Origin: Manganibacter manganicus | Lineage (GTDB): Bacteria > Pseudomonadota > Alphaproteobacteria > Rhizobiales > Rhizobiaceae | DNA: 34,298 nucleotides | Reading direction: 5' to 3' | NCBI RefSeq assembly: GCF_002075885.1 | Contig: NZ_MDET01000028.1 | Span: 1-34,298, forward strand | In this document: positions 1-8,323 of the stretch, piece by piece | How the letters are laid out: every line of letters starts with the position of its first letter | Position numbering within the stretch: position 1 is the first letter of the stretch | Notes under the pieces: generated by a model | Database searches by the model: none | The model's input: only the letters and a program-made list of their open reading frames with translations | Told to the model about the DNA's origin: nothing | Made by a program: the position numbers and the translations under genes

Positions 1-24
1 GGGGACCATGAGGATTTGTGTGGC
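1..24. repeat. Left terminal inverted repeat of the ISKra4-type element
   Basis: Positions 1-24 are the exact reverse complement of 3136-3159. Similarity stops at position 25. Confidence 0.93.
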
Positions 25-87
25 GGTGCCGTCCCTGGGGTAAAATCGGTATAGGGTGGGCGGTGATTTTCACCGAGGCCAGCCATC

Positions 88-795
88 TTGAAACCACCGC
101 GTCGGTCGAGCCGGCGTTCCGAGGGTGCCCAGACGCCGGACACGACGCCGACGGTCCTGCAATTCCGCATCTGGCTGAAGGGACTGAGCCCGATGGTTTG
201 GCGGCGGGTGCAGGTGCCGGCGACCATGACCTTGCGCGAGTTTCACGGCGTTCTTCAGGTCGCGATGGGCTGGGAAGGCATCCATCTCTACCAGTTTGTC
301 GTGCACACGGTCCGCTATGGCTCATGGGAATTGACTGCGGAACCGCCGGACATCGGACTTGACGCATTGAAGCTGCGCACCGGAAGCCGGTTCCTGTACG
401 AATACGATCTCAATGTTCCGTGGGAGCATGAGGTGCGGCTGGAACATCAGTGCGCCGCCAAGCCGCAAATCCATTATCCCTGCTGCATCGGCGGTGCCGG
501 AACTTGCCCGCCGGAGGATAGCGACGGGCCTGAGGCCTGGATCCTGCAGGAAGATGAAGCGCTCGGACTTGGACTGGATGAGGACCTCGCCAGTGCGCTG
601 GAGTTCTTCGCGGACATCAGCGAGACCAGATCCTTCGCGATCCTCGATGATCCCGACCGGGCTGAGGAATTCCGGGAACTGCTTCTCCGCATCGACAGGC
701 GCAACGCTCTTTTGGGCAGGACGTTCGAGCGGCAGACGGTGAACAAGCGCCTGCGGCAGGAGGAGCATCTCACCCTCATGCATCAGCAGATATGA
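88..795 (+). CDS. Plasmid pRiA4b ORF-3 family protein (IS passenger)
   Basis: This 235-residue protein matches the pRiA4b ORF-3 / IS1096 TnpR-like family. The typical opening is visible near residues 24-60: a beta strand (VLQFRIWLKGLSPMVWRRV), then a helix containing LREFHGVLQVAMGW and the HLYQF motif. Further on come the YEYD-like strand and a Cys-containing segment (YPCCIGGAGTCPPED), where family members usually have CxGGxGxxPPED. The start used is a TTG; no ATG in frame lies before the conserved core. It overlaps the convergent recombinase gene by 20 bp. The family is carried by mobile elements, but its biochemical role is not settled. Confidence 0.82.
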   Translation: MKPPRRSSRRSEGAQTPDTTPTVLQFRIWLKGLSPMVWRRVQVPATMTLREFHGVLQVAMGWEGIHLYQFVVHTVRYGSWELTAEPPDIGLDALKLRTGSRFLYEYDLNVPWEHEVRLEHQCAAKPQIHYPCCIGGAGTCPPEDSDGPEAWILQEDEALGLGLDEDLASALEFFADISETRSFAILDDPDRAEEFRELLLRIDRRNALLGRTFERQTVNKRLRQEEHLTLMHQQI

Positions 796-1588
796 CTTCA
801 CCGTTTGAACCGCGATTGTTCGCCAGCAGATTGGCGGCGAGAAGGGCAACGTCGTCACCACGCTCATGCCGGATGCCGGAGAGCAACGACCGTGCCGCTG
901 GCGCGGTGACCTGATCGAACTTTCGGCGCAGGGTCGCGGCGGTCGTTTCCGCATAGTGCCGTGTCGTGGTGATGTTTTCGTGGCCGAGGAAGCGCTGGAC
1001 GTCGGTGATGTCCATGCCGAGCGCCAACAGCTTTGTCGCCATCGTGTGCCGCAAAAGATGCGGATAGACCCGCTTTGTGATCCCGGCCTTGCGAGCGACT
1101 TGCCGGACGATCTGACCGATGCGCTGGCGGCTGTAGGTATAGGGCAGCGATCCTTTGCCCCGTTCCCGGCTCTGGAACAGGGGGCCGGCACGCCTTGTGC
1201 CGATATGAAGCCGCAGCATCTGTGTCAGTTCCCGCCGGATGGGGACTTCCCGGTGCTTCGATCCCTTTCCGCGCACGACGACGATCACGCGCTCTGCCAG
1301 GCTGACATCCTCGATGCGCAGGCGGGTGAATTCGGAAACGCGCAAGCCGGTTTCCAAAAGGGTCTGAAGCAGCAGGCCCGTCGCGCCGCTCGCCTCGTAG
1401 GCCTGGTCAATGAAAGCCAGTTCTTCCTCGATCGTGAGCCGGTTGATTGACGTTCTCTTTTCCGGCGGCGCGGAAAGACCGGCCTGCGCGCGGGCCCGTT
1501 TGATCACCGCTTTGCTCTGCAGGTAGTCGATCCCTTCCCGGATCAGGATTGTGGCGACGGCGTTGGCGGCACGCTCGATCGAGGTCAT
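776..1588 (-). CDS. Tyrosine recombinase / phage-type integrase (IS passenger)
   Basis: A 270-residue site-specific recombinase. The catalytic set is visible in order: Arg in ETGLRVSEF, His-x-x-Arg in HLLRHTMAT, His in FLGHENITTT, and the nucleophilic Tyr in RHYAETT. The N-terminal region, about residues 1-90, is compatible with a core-binding SAM-like domain. Family members cut and rejoin DNA through a phosphotyrosine bond. It lies between the pRiA4b ORF-3 gene and the transposase, on the opposite strand to both. A recombinase in an ISKra4 element could resolve cointegrates or act as an accessory integrase, which is inference. No recombination site was identified. Confidence 0.88.
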   Translation of the reverse strand: MTSIERAANAVATILIREGIDYLQSKAVIKRARAQAGLSAPPEKRTSINRLTIEEELAFIDQAYEASGATGLLLQTLLETGLRVSEFTRLRIEDVSLAERVIVVVRGKGSKHREVPIRRELTQMLRLHIGTRRAGPLFQSRERGKGSLPYTYSRQRIGQIVRQVARKAGITKRVYPHLLRHTMATKLLALGMDITDVQRFLGHENITTTRHYAETTAATLRRKFDQVTAPAARSLLSGIRHERGDDVALLAANLLANNRGSNGEVISADA

Positions 1589-1732
1589 GATGGTTTACCA
1601 GATGATTTTCGGATTGCTAACTGGTGAGAGATATCACCGTTGCCGGCGAAAGCGGAGGGCAGAAATACGCGGATCGGACGCGATGAGCTTTCCACTTCGC
1701 CCGTTCTGGAAAACCCGGCAAGGAGATGCAGC

Positions 1733-3133
1733 ATGCAGGTTCGGATCGTCATGGAACTCATCGGTGACGACGGCGAGGAGATCGGTCGGGAGATCATCGC
1801 CGACATGACAAAGATCACAACGGGTGCGGAGGATCTCGGCCTATCGCTCGCCGAGGGCAAAGCCCTGCTTGCCGGGCTTCAGCAGAAGATGGTGGAGACG
1901 CAGGTGAACCTATGGCTAGCGGAAAACCGTGAGACGGACGGCCGCCGGTTGCGGCACAAGGGATACTATCCCGTCACCTTCCACACTCTGTTCGGCGATG
2001 TCCGGCTCAGGAGTCCGCGATACGCGCTGCCGGAAAGTGAAGGACGCAATGGGCCGGGCACGGTGTCGCCGTTGCGGCAACTGATCCCCGATCACATTGC
2101 ACCCGAGCGGCTGTATCTCGAGACGCGCTGGGCTTCGCTCGTGCCATATGCCGCTGCAGCCGAGTTGTTGGCCGATGTGTTGCCGATCGACTGCGGGATC
2201 AACGCCACGACGGTGCGGCAGCATGCGCTGAAAACGGCTGCCCGAATTGAGCGGGAGCTGACGGAAGAGCGCGTCTCTTTCATGCAGGATTCGTGTCCGC
2301 AAGACTGGACGAACCTGCCCATTCCCGACGGCCGCATTGTCATTGGCCTTGATGGTGGCTACATCCGGGATCGTGACGACCGGAAGAAGAATTTCGAGCT
2401 GATCGTCGGCCGCTCCCTGCCCGAGGACGGTGAGCCGCGCTATATCGGCTTCGTTCATGGTTACGACCGCAAGCCGCAGCGCCGAATCCTCGACCATCTT
2501 AAAAAGCAGGGCGTGCAGGCCAATCAGGATATTACCTTCATCACCGACGGCGGCGAGGAAGTTCGCTCGCTCGCCGAAATGATCGCCCCGGCCAGCGAGC
2601 ATGTCCTGGATTGGTTCCACATCACCATGCGCATCACTGTGCTTCGCCAGTTCGCCCAAGGCCTTCGCCATCATGACAAGGAAGCCGGCAACGGCCTGCT
2701 GGACATGCTGACCCGGATCAAATGGTATCTGTGGCATGGCAACACCTACCGGGCGCGTGAGGAGATCGATTGGCTGCTCGACGATGCCGAAGCCACGGAA
2801 ACCGACTACCCGAACATGAAAAAGTTTCTGACAGTGATTGGCGAATTCCGATTCTATATCGGATCAAACCACGCCAGCCTGATCAACTATGGCGAACGCT
2901 ACCGGTCCGGAGAGCGGATATCATCCGCTTTCGTCGAGGCGACCGTCAACGCCGTTGTCAGCAAGCGTTTCGCCAAGAAGCAGCAGATGCAATGGAGCCG
3001 GACAGGCGCGCATCTTCTGCTGCAAACGCGAACGCAGACCCTCGACGGCTCGCTACGGTCGACCTTCGAGAAGTGGTATCCTGGCATGGCAAACGATAAT
3101 CACCGAAATTCCGACAACCAGTCCGCAGCGTAG
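1733..3133 (+). CDS. ISKra4-family DDE transposase
   Basis: A 466-residue transposase catalysing movement of the element. The acidic residues of the DDE core are seen in VIGLDGGYIRDRDD, in FITDGGEEVRSL, and as a Glu in ISSAFVEATVNAVVSKR near the C-terminus. The region around YYPVTFHTLFGDVRLRSPRY is typical of the ISKra4 N-terminal domain. The ATG at 1733 is chosen because AGGAG lies seven bases upstream; the frame is open further 5' to about 1640 but without a better start. The gene ends 26 bp from the right inverted repeat, as expected for an intact copy. Confidence 0.9.
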   Translation: MQVRIVMELIGDDGEEIGREIIADMTKITTGAEDLGLSLAEGKALLAGLQQKMVETQVNLWLAENRETDGRRLRHKGYYPVTFHTLFGDVRLRSPRYALPESEGRNGPGTVSPLRQLIPDHIAPERLYLETRWASLVPYAAAAELLADVLPIDCGINATTVRQHALKTAARIERELTEERVSFMQDSCPQDWTNLPIPDGRIVIGLDGGYIRDRDDRKKNFELIVGRSLPEDGEPRYIGFVHGYDRKPQRRILDHLKKQGVQANQDITFITDGGEEVRSLAEMIAPASEHVLDWFHITMRITVLRQFAQGLRHHDKEAGNGLLDMLTRIKWYLWHGNTYRAREEIDWLLDDAEATETDYPNMKKFLTVIGEFRFYIGSNHASLINYGERYRSGERISSAFVEATVNAVVSKRFAKKQQMQWSRTGAHLLLQTRTQTLDGSLRSTFEKWYPGMANDNHRNSDNQSAA

Positions 3134-3135
3134 CT

Positions 3136-3159
3136 GCCACACAAATCCTCATGGTCCCC
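3136..3159. repeat. Right terminal inverted repeat of the ISKra4-type element
   Basis: Exact reverse complement of positions 1-24; it marks the right boundary of the element. Confidence 0.93.
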
Positions 3160-3336
3160 ATAAACCCCTGGGATACCCGGCGCTTTGCGCCGCTGCCCAT
3201 AAGGTAAGGGTGTTCACGCCACGGTAGGGTTTGCCGGACGAAATGTTTGTAGGCCGTGACGTCGCCGTTCCATTATGGTGCCACGGCATAACGAACTCAC
3301 CTGCGCCGGCTTCAATAACCTCGCCGATCGCCGCGA
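3160..3336 (-). pseudogene. N-terminal fragment of an ArdC-like antirestriction gene, cut by the IS
   Basis: Read on the minus strand, this stretch encodes a segment with the pattern IEAGAGEFVMPWHHNG, then RPTNISSGKPYRGVNTL and TLWAAAQSAGYPRGL. That is the conserved ssDNA-binding N-terminal domain (DUF1738) of ArdC antirestriction proteins, usually MPWHH, RPTN, YRGVN, LW, GLWGTYRQW. The reading frame meets the ISKra4 element just after PRGL and stops inside its inverted repeat. The extreme N-terminus upstream of about 3336 is not convincing and may be frameshifted or lost. ArdC proteins protect incoming plasmids from restriction, so this suggests plasmid or conjugative-element ancestry. The 3' part should lie left of the window. 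Confidence 0.65.
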
Positions 3337-3401
3337 TCGTCGGACACGACGAGTTCGACGACGTTGAGGCCGCACGCTCAGCGAGACGAGGAAGGCATGT
3401 G

Positions 3402-3824
3402 CTAACGCCGTGCCAACAGATCGCGGATTTCAGTGAGCAACGCCACATCTGCCGGCGGCGGAGCCGCAGGCGCAGTAGGCTTTTCCTTTTCTAGCCGCTT
3501 GCGCAGATTGTTCACCGCCTTGACCATCAGGAAGATGATGAATGCGAGGATGATAAAATTCAGCGCCGCGGTGATGAAGCTGCCATAGGCAAAGACAGCG
3601 CCCTGCTTCTTGGCGTCGGCCAGCGACACGGCGGTGACAGCCTTGGAAAGTCCAAAGAAATAATTGTTGAAGTCCAGTCCGCCGAAGATGGCGCCGACAA
3701 TCGGCATGATGATGTCGTTGACCAGCGAGTCGACGATCTTGCCGAAGGCCGCGCCGATGATGACGCCGACGGCCAAGTCCATCACATTGCCCTTGGAAAT
3801 AAATTCCTGAAACTCCTTGAGCAT
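3402..3824 (-). CDS. mscL: Large-conductance mechanosensitive channel MscL
   Basis: A 140-residue inner-membrane channel that opens under hypo-osmotic tension. The N-terminal amphipathic helix (MLKEFQEFISKGN) is followed by the TM1 signature VMDLAVGVIIGAAFGKIVDS, a periplasmic loop with FNNYFFGLS, and TM2 (FITAALNFIILAFIIFLMVK). The C-terminal helix ends in LLTEIRDLLARR. This is the usual size and order for MscL. The start at 3824 is preferred because GGAGG lies seven bases upstream and the family begins with MLKEF; an ATG six bases earlier overlaps the ribosome site. It stands alone between the ardC remnant and the DUF2853 gene. Confidence 0.96.
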   Translation of the reverse strand: MLKEFQEFISKGNVMDLAVGVIIGAAFGKIVDSLVNDIIMPIVGAIFGGLDFNNYFFGLSKAVTAVSLADAKKQGAVFAYGSFITAALNFIILAFIIFLMVKAVNNLRKRLEKEKPTAPAAPPPADVALLTEIRDLLARR

Positions 3825-4044
3825 TCTCATCCCTCCGTGTTCGCGACGCTGGTCTAGCCAAATCACTGCGTGCACGGCGAGATTGAACTGAGATTGCTTC
3901 CACGTCTACTGGTCTTCGCTAGAGCCGGAAGCCGTATGTCACTAGACGGAAGGCTAGGAGGTTCGTAACCTCGATCATCCGAGCTCATTAAGTGCGACAC
4001 GCATCGGGAAGAAACCGAGCTCGGCAATGGAGAGGACAGTTCAG

Positions 4045-4386
4045 ATGAGCAGGCGAGACGACTTGATTGCGAAATACGCTGCCGACCTCAAAGGCAAGTG
4101 CGGCGTGACGCCCGATTTGGACCTTCTAACCAAGGTGACGATCGCTTGCGGCCCGTCGATCTACCAGGATGACGCTTCCATCGTTGCCGCCTCCGACAAG
4201 GCCGAACTCGAAACGATCAAGAAGCGCTTCCTGATCGGCAAGCTCGGCCTGAAAGAAGGGCCGGAACTCGACAAGGGGCTTTCCGATGTGATCGACCAGT
4301 ACGGACGGTCCAACCGCAACAAATATCGCGCTGTCGTCTATTACCTGCTCGCCATCCGCTTCAAACGCGAGAAGGTATACACTTGA
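4045..4386 (+). CDS. DUF2853 family protein
   Basis: A 113-residue soluble protein matching the DUF2853 family, which is common in alphaproteobacteria. Characteristic stretches are RRDDLIAKYAADLKGK near the start, CGPSIYQDDASIVAASDKAE in the middle, and SNRNKYRAVVYYLLA near the end. No signal peptide, membrane segment or catalytic motif is seen, and the function is unknown. The ATG at 4045 is chosen over one at 4027 because a GAGAGGA ribosome site lies eight bases upstream and family members begin M(S/T)xRDDL. It is a single gene with no operon partner. Confidence 0.88.
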   Translation: MSRRDDLIAKYAADLKGKCGVTPDLDLLTKVTIACGPSIYQDDASIVAASDKAELETIKKRFLIGKLGLKEGPELDKGLSDVIDQYGRSNRNKYRAVVYYLLAIRFKREKVYT

Positions 4387-4669
4387 TGACATCTCGGCGA
4401 ACAATTGCGCCCTGCTGTCACCACGCGCCGAGGTTCCCATCCTGTCGTGGTAATCAGCCAAGTTGACCGGCTCCTTGACAGCCGCCTCTGCTAGGCCTTG
4501 CGAGAACGAAGACAGGAGCAGCGCCAAGACTTCGCCGGCATTCAGCAGGCCGATGCATACAGCGGTTAGCGATCCATCGCGTGCCTGTGGAGTGATGACG
4601 CATCATTCTTGGCTGCGGGAAAGCCCCCTGCCGATCTGTTTATCCCGCAGCCGTGCAGAAACCTCCTTC
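4387..4669. other. Intergenic stretch, possibly with an unidentified decayed coding fragment
   Basis: No convincing gene. On the minus strand, about 4430-4570 reads as an uninterrupted protein-like segment including SLTAVCIGLLNAGEVLALLL, but it has no start and runs antisense into the DUF2853 gene. It was not recognised. It lies next to a truncated transposase, so it may be a scrap left by rearrangement. Confidence 0.3.
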
Positions 4670-4984
4670 ACCGAATATCTTTTCGATGCGGCCCCGTACG
4701 CGATGGATCGGTTTGTTCCAAGCATGGAGACGAGCCAGCGTTTCGGCCTCGTCACGGCCCCACATGCCGGTGGCGACGATGCGCGGGGTACCGCCCTTGG
4801 CGCGGACGGCATCGCCGAAATGGTCTCGCCGATACGCGCTGTCGGCGAAGACTTCGCCCGGATTGTCGGGCAGCGCTGTAGGGCCGGCCTTGCCGTCGTT
4901 GATGTTGGCGGGCGTGACGGCGACTTCTTCAACCAGCGCCCTGTCGGCATCCGCTCCCACATGCCGCTTCAAGGACTGGCGACG
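4670..4984 (-). pseudogene. Truncated IS5-family transposase fragment
   Basis: The minus strand encodes an internal piece of an IS5-type transposase, including HVGADADRALVEEVAVTPAN, PGEVFADSAYRRDHF and RIVATGMWGRDEAETLARL, then RGRIEKIFG. In full-length relatives the last motif is followed by about 30 more residues; here the similarity stops and the frame ends within ten residues. The upstream part of the protein is also missing. Asp residues of the catalytic core are present (ADADRA, FADSAY), but the protein cannot be functional. No matching inverted repeats were identified. Confidence 0.75.
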
Positions 4985-5238
4985 CATCGCAACTCGCTTC
5001 GACCGAAACATCAAAAACTTCATGAGCGCCATCAGCCTTGCCGCCGCCGTCATCTGGTGGCTGTAACGAGTCCGGACCCTGGATAGCCTGTTAACGTGAG
5101 ATAGTCGTTTGACCGTCTGAGGGATCGGTGCGATCGGCGGTTCCACACTGCAATCTTATGCGACTTGGGTGCCGGTCGTTTTGAGGATATCCGCGGAACT
5201 AGCTGCTTCGGAACGTCTTGGCTGTGCAAGTGGCAGGC

Positions 5239-6486
5239 CTAGCTCTGCACCTTCCTAACACTTAGCGCGGCCGCTATCCAGAAGCCCACGCACAAAACGC
5301 ATGCACCCGCTCCGATCACGATTAATACGGCATCGTAGCCGCCCGTCGCCGACCATATCCAGGCGGCGGCCAGGGGCGAAATCGCCAACATTATGTTCAT
5401 CGGGGCAACCAGCGCGCCATTGATCGCCCCATAAGCGTCCCGGCTGATCATCTCAGGTACCATGAGGCCACGGACGATGGTGATCATGCCGTTGGCCCCG
5501 CCGTAAAAGGCGGCGATCACCGCGATGATCGCCACGTTCGGCGGGGCCAATGCGAAGCCAAGAACGGCGAGCGGGAAAGCGATGACGATCATGGAACCAA
5601 CCCTACGGATCGGAGCGTTAGCTGCGAACATCATGATCAGGATTCGTCCTGCCACCTGAGCGGGTCCGATCACCGCCAGGACGGTGACTACACCTGCGGT
5701 GTTCAGTCCGCGTTCAAGCAGCAGCGGGTATAAATGAAAAGTCAGCGCGGCGAAGGCTGCTTCATAGCCGACAAGTGCGACCATGAGTGCCCAGAACACA
5801 GGGCGACGCATCGCCCAAGCGACAGCCTTGCGGCCCGCCAGCGGCGGCGCTTCGTGTGGCTGGCGCACCGGAATCACGTAGTCCTTGGCGGGATCAATCG
5901 CGAAGAAATAGAGGCCGCCGCAAACGACGATGTTAATCGCGCCGAGAACCATGAGCGCATCGCGCCATCCAATCCCGTCTATGAGGAATTGGATCAACGG
6001 GATGAAGACGGTGCTGGCAAATCCACCCCACAACGTCAGGGTCGTGATGCCGCGACGTGCGTTTCCCGAGCCGACGCGTCGGGCGATCACCGCGAAGGCG
6101 GGTTCGTAAAAGGTTGCGGCCTGCAGGCAGCCGATGGCGGCGAAAATGGCGTAGAAAACGAAGACGTTCGACACCTGCGACCAGGCGAAGAGCAGAAGGC
6201 CGGCTCCCACCGAGGCAAGGCTCATGACGATACGGCCTTGGCCACGGTCGATGGCAGCACCGACCGGATAGGCGGCGATGCCCGCGAGCGTCAGGCCAAG
6301 CGTCGCCGCACCATAAATCGCGGTCTTCGACCAACCGAGCTCAAGGCGCATCGCTTCGGCCATCAGCGCGAAGGAATAATAGAGCGTGCCCCACGAACAG
6401 ATCTGGGCGATGCCGAGAGCGGTAATCAGCCGCCCTGCCCCGGCGTTGCGCTTCCGCGCCTCGTCGTCAATTGACGCCGATGTCAT
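5239..6486 (-). CDS. MFS transporter of the arsenic cluster (ArsK-like candidate)
   Basis: A 415-residue membrane protein with about 12 hydrophobic segments typical of the major facilitator superfamily, starting at LITALGIAQICSWGTLYYSF. A loop motif of the form YPVGAAIDRGQGR lies between TM2 and TM3. The ATG at 6486 overlaps the end of the upstream flavoprotein gene by 20 bp, which implies co-translation; longer upstream forms would overlap further. An MFS exporter named ArsK gives resistance to As(III), Sb(III) and trivalent organoarsenicals in Agrobacterium. Position in an ars unit makes the same role plausible here, but substrate cannot be read from sequence. Confidence 0.82.
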   Translation of the reverse strand: MTSASIDDEARKRNAGAGRLITALGIAQICSWGTLYYSFALMAEAMRLELGWSKTAIYGAATLGLTLAGIAAYPVGAAIDRGQGRIVMSLASVGAGLLLFAWSQVSNVFVFYAIFAAIGCLQAATFYEPAFAVIARRVGSGNARRGITTLTLWGGFASTVFIPLIQFLIDGIGWRDALMVLGAINIVVCGGLYFFAIDPAKDYVIPVRQPHEAPPLAGRKAVAWAMRRPVFWALMVALVGYEAAFAALTFHLYPLLLERGLNTAGVVTVLAVIGPAQVAGRILIMMFAANAPIRRVGSMIVIAFPLAVLGFALAPPNVAIIAVIAAFYGGANGMITIVRGLMVPEMISRDAYGAINGALVAPMNIMLAISPLAAAWIWSATGGYDAVLIVIGAGACVLCVGFWIAAALSVRKVQS

Positions 6487-7912
6487 GCGGCGCTCTGGCA
6501 ACAGCCGGCTGCGGCCGCCGGCGGTCGACCGCCTCGACGGACGCGCACCCACACCCTGACCTGCCTTCCGCCTTCGCATCGGCATCTTTGACGCAGCAGG
6601 CATCGACCTCGTCGGGAGCCGGTCCGCCACAGCAGGCGGCAGCTTCAGGCCCTATAAGGGGAGCACCACTGCACACTCCGGTCTCGGGAAGAACCAGCCG
6701 CACCTCGCGCGCGATGTCGTGGTCTCCGGCAATATCAGCGACGACCGAACGGACCTGCTCGTAGCCGGTGACCATCAGGAATGTCGGAGCACGGCCATAG
6801 GACTTCGAGCCGACAATCGTAAAGCCGGGTTCGGGATGGGTAAGTTCGTCAATGCCGTGCGGCGGTACCGTCCCGCAGGAATGAAAGTTTGGATCGATCA
6901 AGGATGCCAATGCGGGTGGCGCTTCAACCACAGGGTCGAGCGCGATGCGAAGCTCGCCGAGGAACGAAAGGTCGGGCCGAAACCCCGTCGCCACCACGAT
7001 CCTGTCAACCAGAAGGCTGAAGGGCTTCTCCGCAAGCGTCGCTTCGACCAGAAGGCCGTTGCCCTCGGTTTCGATACGGTCGACAGAGAAGGCCGTAAGC
7101 ATGTTCAATCGCCCGTCCTCCATCGCCTTCTTGGCGGCAAGGCCGAACGCACCGCGTTCGGGCAGTTGGTCGTTGAGACCGCCGCCGAGAAGCTTTTCGA
7201 CGCTGCTATGCCGCAATGCCCAGAAGATTTTCGTGCCAGGGGCCTCATCCTGCAGTTCCATAAGAGCGAGCGCCACGTTGATCGCAGAATGGCCGCCACC
7301 GATGACGAGCACGCGTTTCGCGGCGTAGTCACCCCGCGCGCGGCCGACCACGTCGGGAATGCCGTAGGCAATGCGGGTCGCCGCTTCGCGTTCGCCAGGC
7401 ACAGCCAACCCGTCGATACCGATCGGGTTTGGCCGAGACCATGTCCCGGAAGCATCGATCACCGCTTTTGCCAAAACACGGTGTTCGCCTTCGGCATCCT
7501 CGTAACGGATGACGAAGGGTGACTCCTTGCGGCCTTCGTTCGAGACCTTGTCGCGTCCCTGCCGCGTGACGGCAGTGATCGTCGCCCCGAGCTTCAGGTT
7601 CGGCGCAATCTCCGGCAGGGCCGCGAACGGCTCCAGATAATCCCGCACAATCTCCCCACCCGTGGGCAGGCCACCCCCGTTCGGCGCGATCCAGCCGGAA
7701 CTCTCGAGCAGAGCGCGCGCCACGGCATCGATATTGTAAACCCACGGGGAAAAGACACGGACATGACCCCACTCCAGAAGTGCCGCACCAACGCGCGCGC
7801 CCTGCTCGAAGATGACGGGGCGAATGCCGCGTTCCACGAGATGCGCGGCGGCGGCCAAGCCGATGGGACCTGCGCCGATCACTGCTACGGGAAGGTTTGC
7901 CGTCATGTCCAT
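6467..7912 (-). CDS. arsO: FAD/NAD(P)-binding flavoprotein monooxygenase-like protein (ArsO-like) with a Cys-rich tail
   Basis: A 481-residue flavoprotein. The FAD-binding GAGPIG motif is at residues 13-18 and a second nucleotide motif, VIGGGHSAINVA, lies near residue 200. VVATGFRPD further on is typical of flavin-dependent monooxygenases and disulfide-type reductases. ArsO proteins of ars operons belong to this group; their exact reaction is uncertain. The last 75 residues form an extension with seven cysteines (414, 427-428, 439-440, 454, 456), including paired CC and CGC, which could bind As(III). Ribosome site AAGGA lies eight bases before the ATG. It sits between arsR (50 bp upstream) and the MFS gene. 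Confidence 0.85.
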   Translation of the reverse strand: MDMTANLPVAVIGAGPIGLAAAAHLVERGIRPVIFEQGARVGAALLEWGHVRVFSPWVYNIDAVARALLESSGWIAPNGGGLPTGGEIVRDYLEPFAALPEIAPNLKLGATITAVTRQGRDKVSNEGRKESPFVIRYEDAEGEHRVLAKAVIDASGTWSRPNPIGIDGLAVPGEREAATRIAYGIPDVVGRARGDYAAKRVLVIGGGHSAINVALALMELQDEAPGTKIFWALRHSSVEKLLGGGLNDQLPERGAFGLAAKKAMEDGRLNMLTAFSVDRIETEGNGLLVEATLAEKPFSLLVDRIVVATGFRPDLSFLGELRIALDPVVEAPPALASLIDPNFHSCGTVPPHGIDELTHPEPGFTIVGSKSYGRAPTFLMVTGYEQVRSVVADIAGDHDIAREVRLVLPETGVCSGAPLIGPEAAACCGGPAPDEVDACCVKDADAKAEGRSGCGCASVEAVDRRRPQPAVARAPHDIGVN

Positions 7913-7962
7913 GGCTTCGATCCTTCTGGTATCTTCGAATTAATCAAGCAAAAAAGGGGCGG

Positions 7963-8283
7963 TCATGCGATCTCTTCCTTCACCGCCGGAGCGCATTTGG
8001 CGTCGGCACAGCATTCGTCCGCGAGATAGCCGATCAGCGCGCTCATGCCGGGATAATTGGCACGGCAGATCAGGGTGGTCGCCTGGCGCTCCTGCGTTAC
8101 CAGCCCGGTATCGACGAGCCGCTTGAGGTGATGCGATAGCGTAGAGGCTGGAACGTCCAGCTTCTCCTGAACGCTGCCAACAGGAAGACCGTCGTCGCCT
8201 GCACGGACGAGGACGCGATAGAGCTGGAGCCGCGTCGGGTTGCCGAGCGCTTCAAGTTGGGAGGCTGCTTTTTCGAGTTTCAT
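7963..8283 (-). CDS. arsR: ArsR/SmtB-family repressor of the arsO-MFS unit
   Basis: A 106-residue winged-helix repressor: dimer helix and LGNPTRLQLYRVL at the start, recognition helix around VPASTLSHHLKRL, and the wing (TQERQATTLICRAN). The classic ELCVCDL metal site is absent. Instead a C-terminal DECCADAKC motif (Cys91, 92, 97) resembles the As(III) site described in Acidithiobacillus ferrooxidans ArsR (paired Cys plus one more). The ATG at 8283 is chosen because the frame upstream of it overlaps the putative -35 box. No ribosome site precedes it, so the mRNA may be leaderless or nearly so. It probably represses its own unit, arsR-arsO-MFS. Confidence 0.9.
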   Translation of the reverse strand: MKLEKAASQLEALGNPTRLQLYRVLVRAGDDGLPVGSVQEKLDVPASTLSHHLKRLVDTGLVTQERQATTLICRANYPGMSALIGYLADECCADAKCAPAVKEEIA

Positions 8284-8290
8284 GGAAGTA

Positions 8291-8319
8291 GAAATAATCG
8301 CCGCCGCCCGCACTGTCAA
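8291..8319 (-). promoter_or_regulatory. Putative promoter of arsR-arsO-MFS
   Basis: On the minus strand TTGACA (8319-8314) is followed after 17 bp by TATTTC (8296-8291), a good -35 and a weak -10. The predicted transcript would begin within a few bases of the arsR ATG. Confidence 0.5.
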
Positions 8320-8323
8320 GGTA

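Larger units (their letters stand above)
1..3159 (+). mobile_element. Complete ISKra4-family insertion sequence with two passenger genes
   Basis: The element is bounded by a perfect 24-bp inverted repeat. It carries a DDE transposase of ISKra4 type reading rightward, plus a pRiA4b ORF-3-type gene and a tyrosine recombinase gene. ISKra4-family elements are known to carry passenger genes, and the pRiA4b ORF-3 family is often found with them. The left end coincides with the first base of the window, so any target duplication on that side cannot be seen. The right end sits inside an ardC-like coding sequence read on the minus strand, so the insertion disrupted that gene. All three genes are open, so the element looks intact. 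Confidence 0.88.

Noticed and set aside
322..1191. A 289-residue open frame on the minus strand across the first two IS genes
   Set aside because: It is antisense to the pRiA4b ORF-3 gene and overlaps the recombinase in another frame; its composition is the Arg/Ser/Pro-rich pattern of GC-rich shadow frames.
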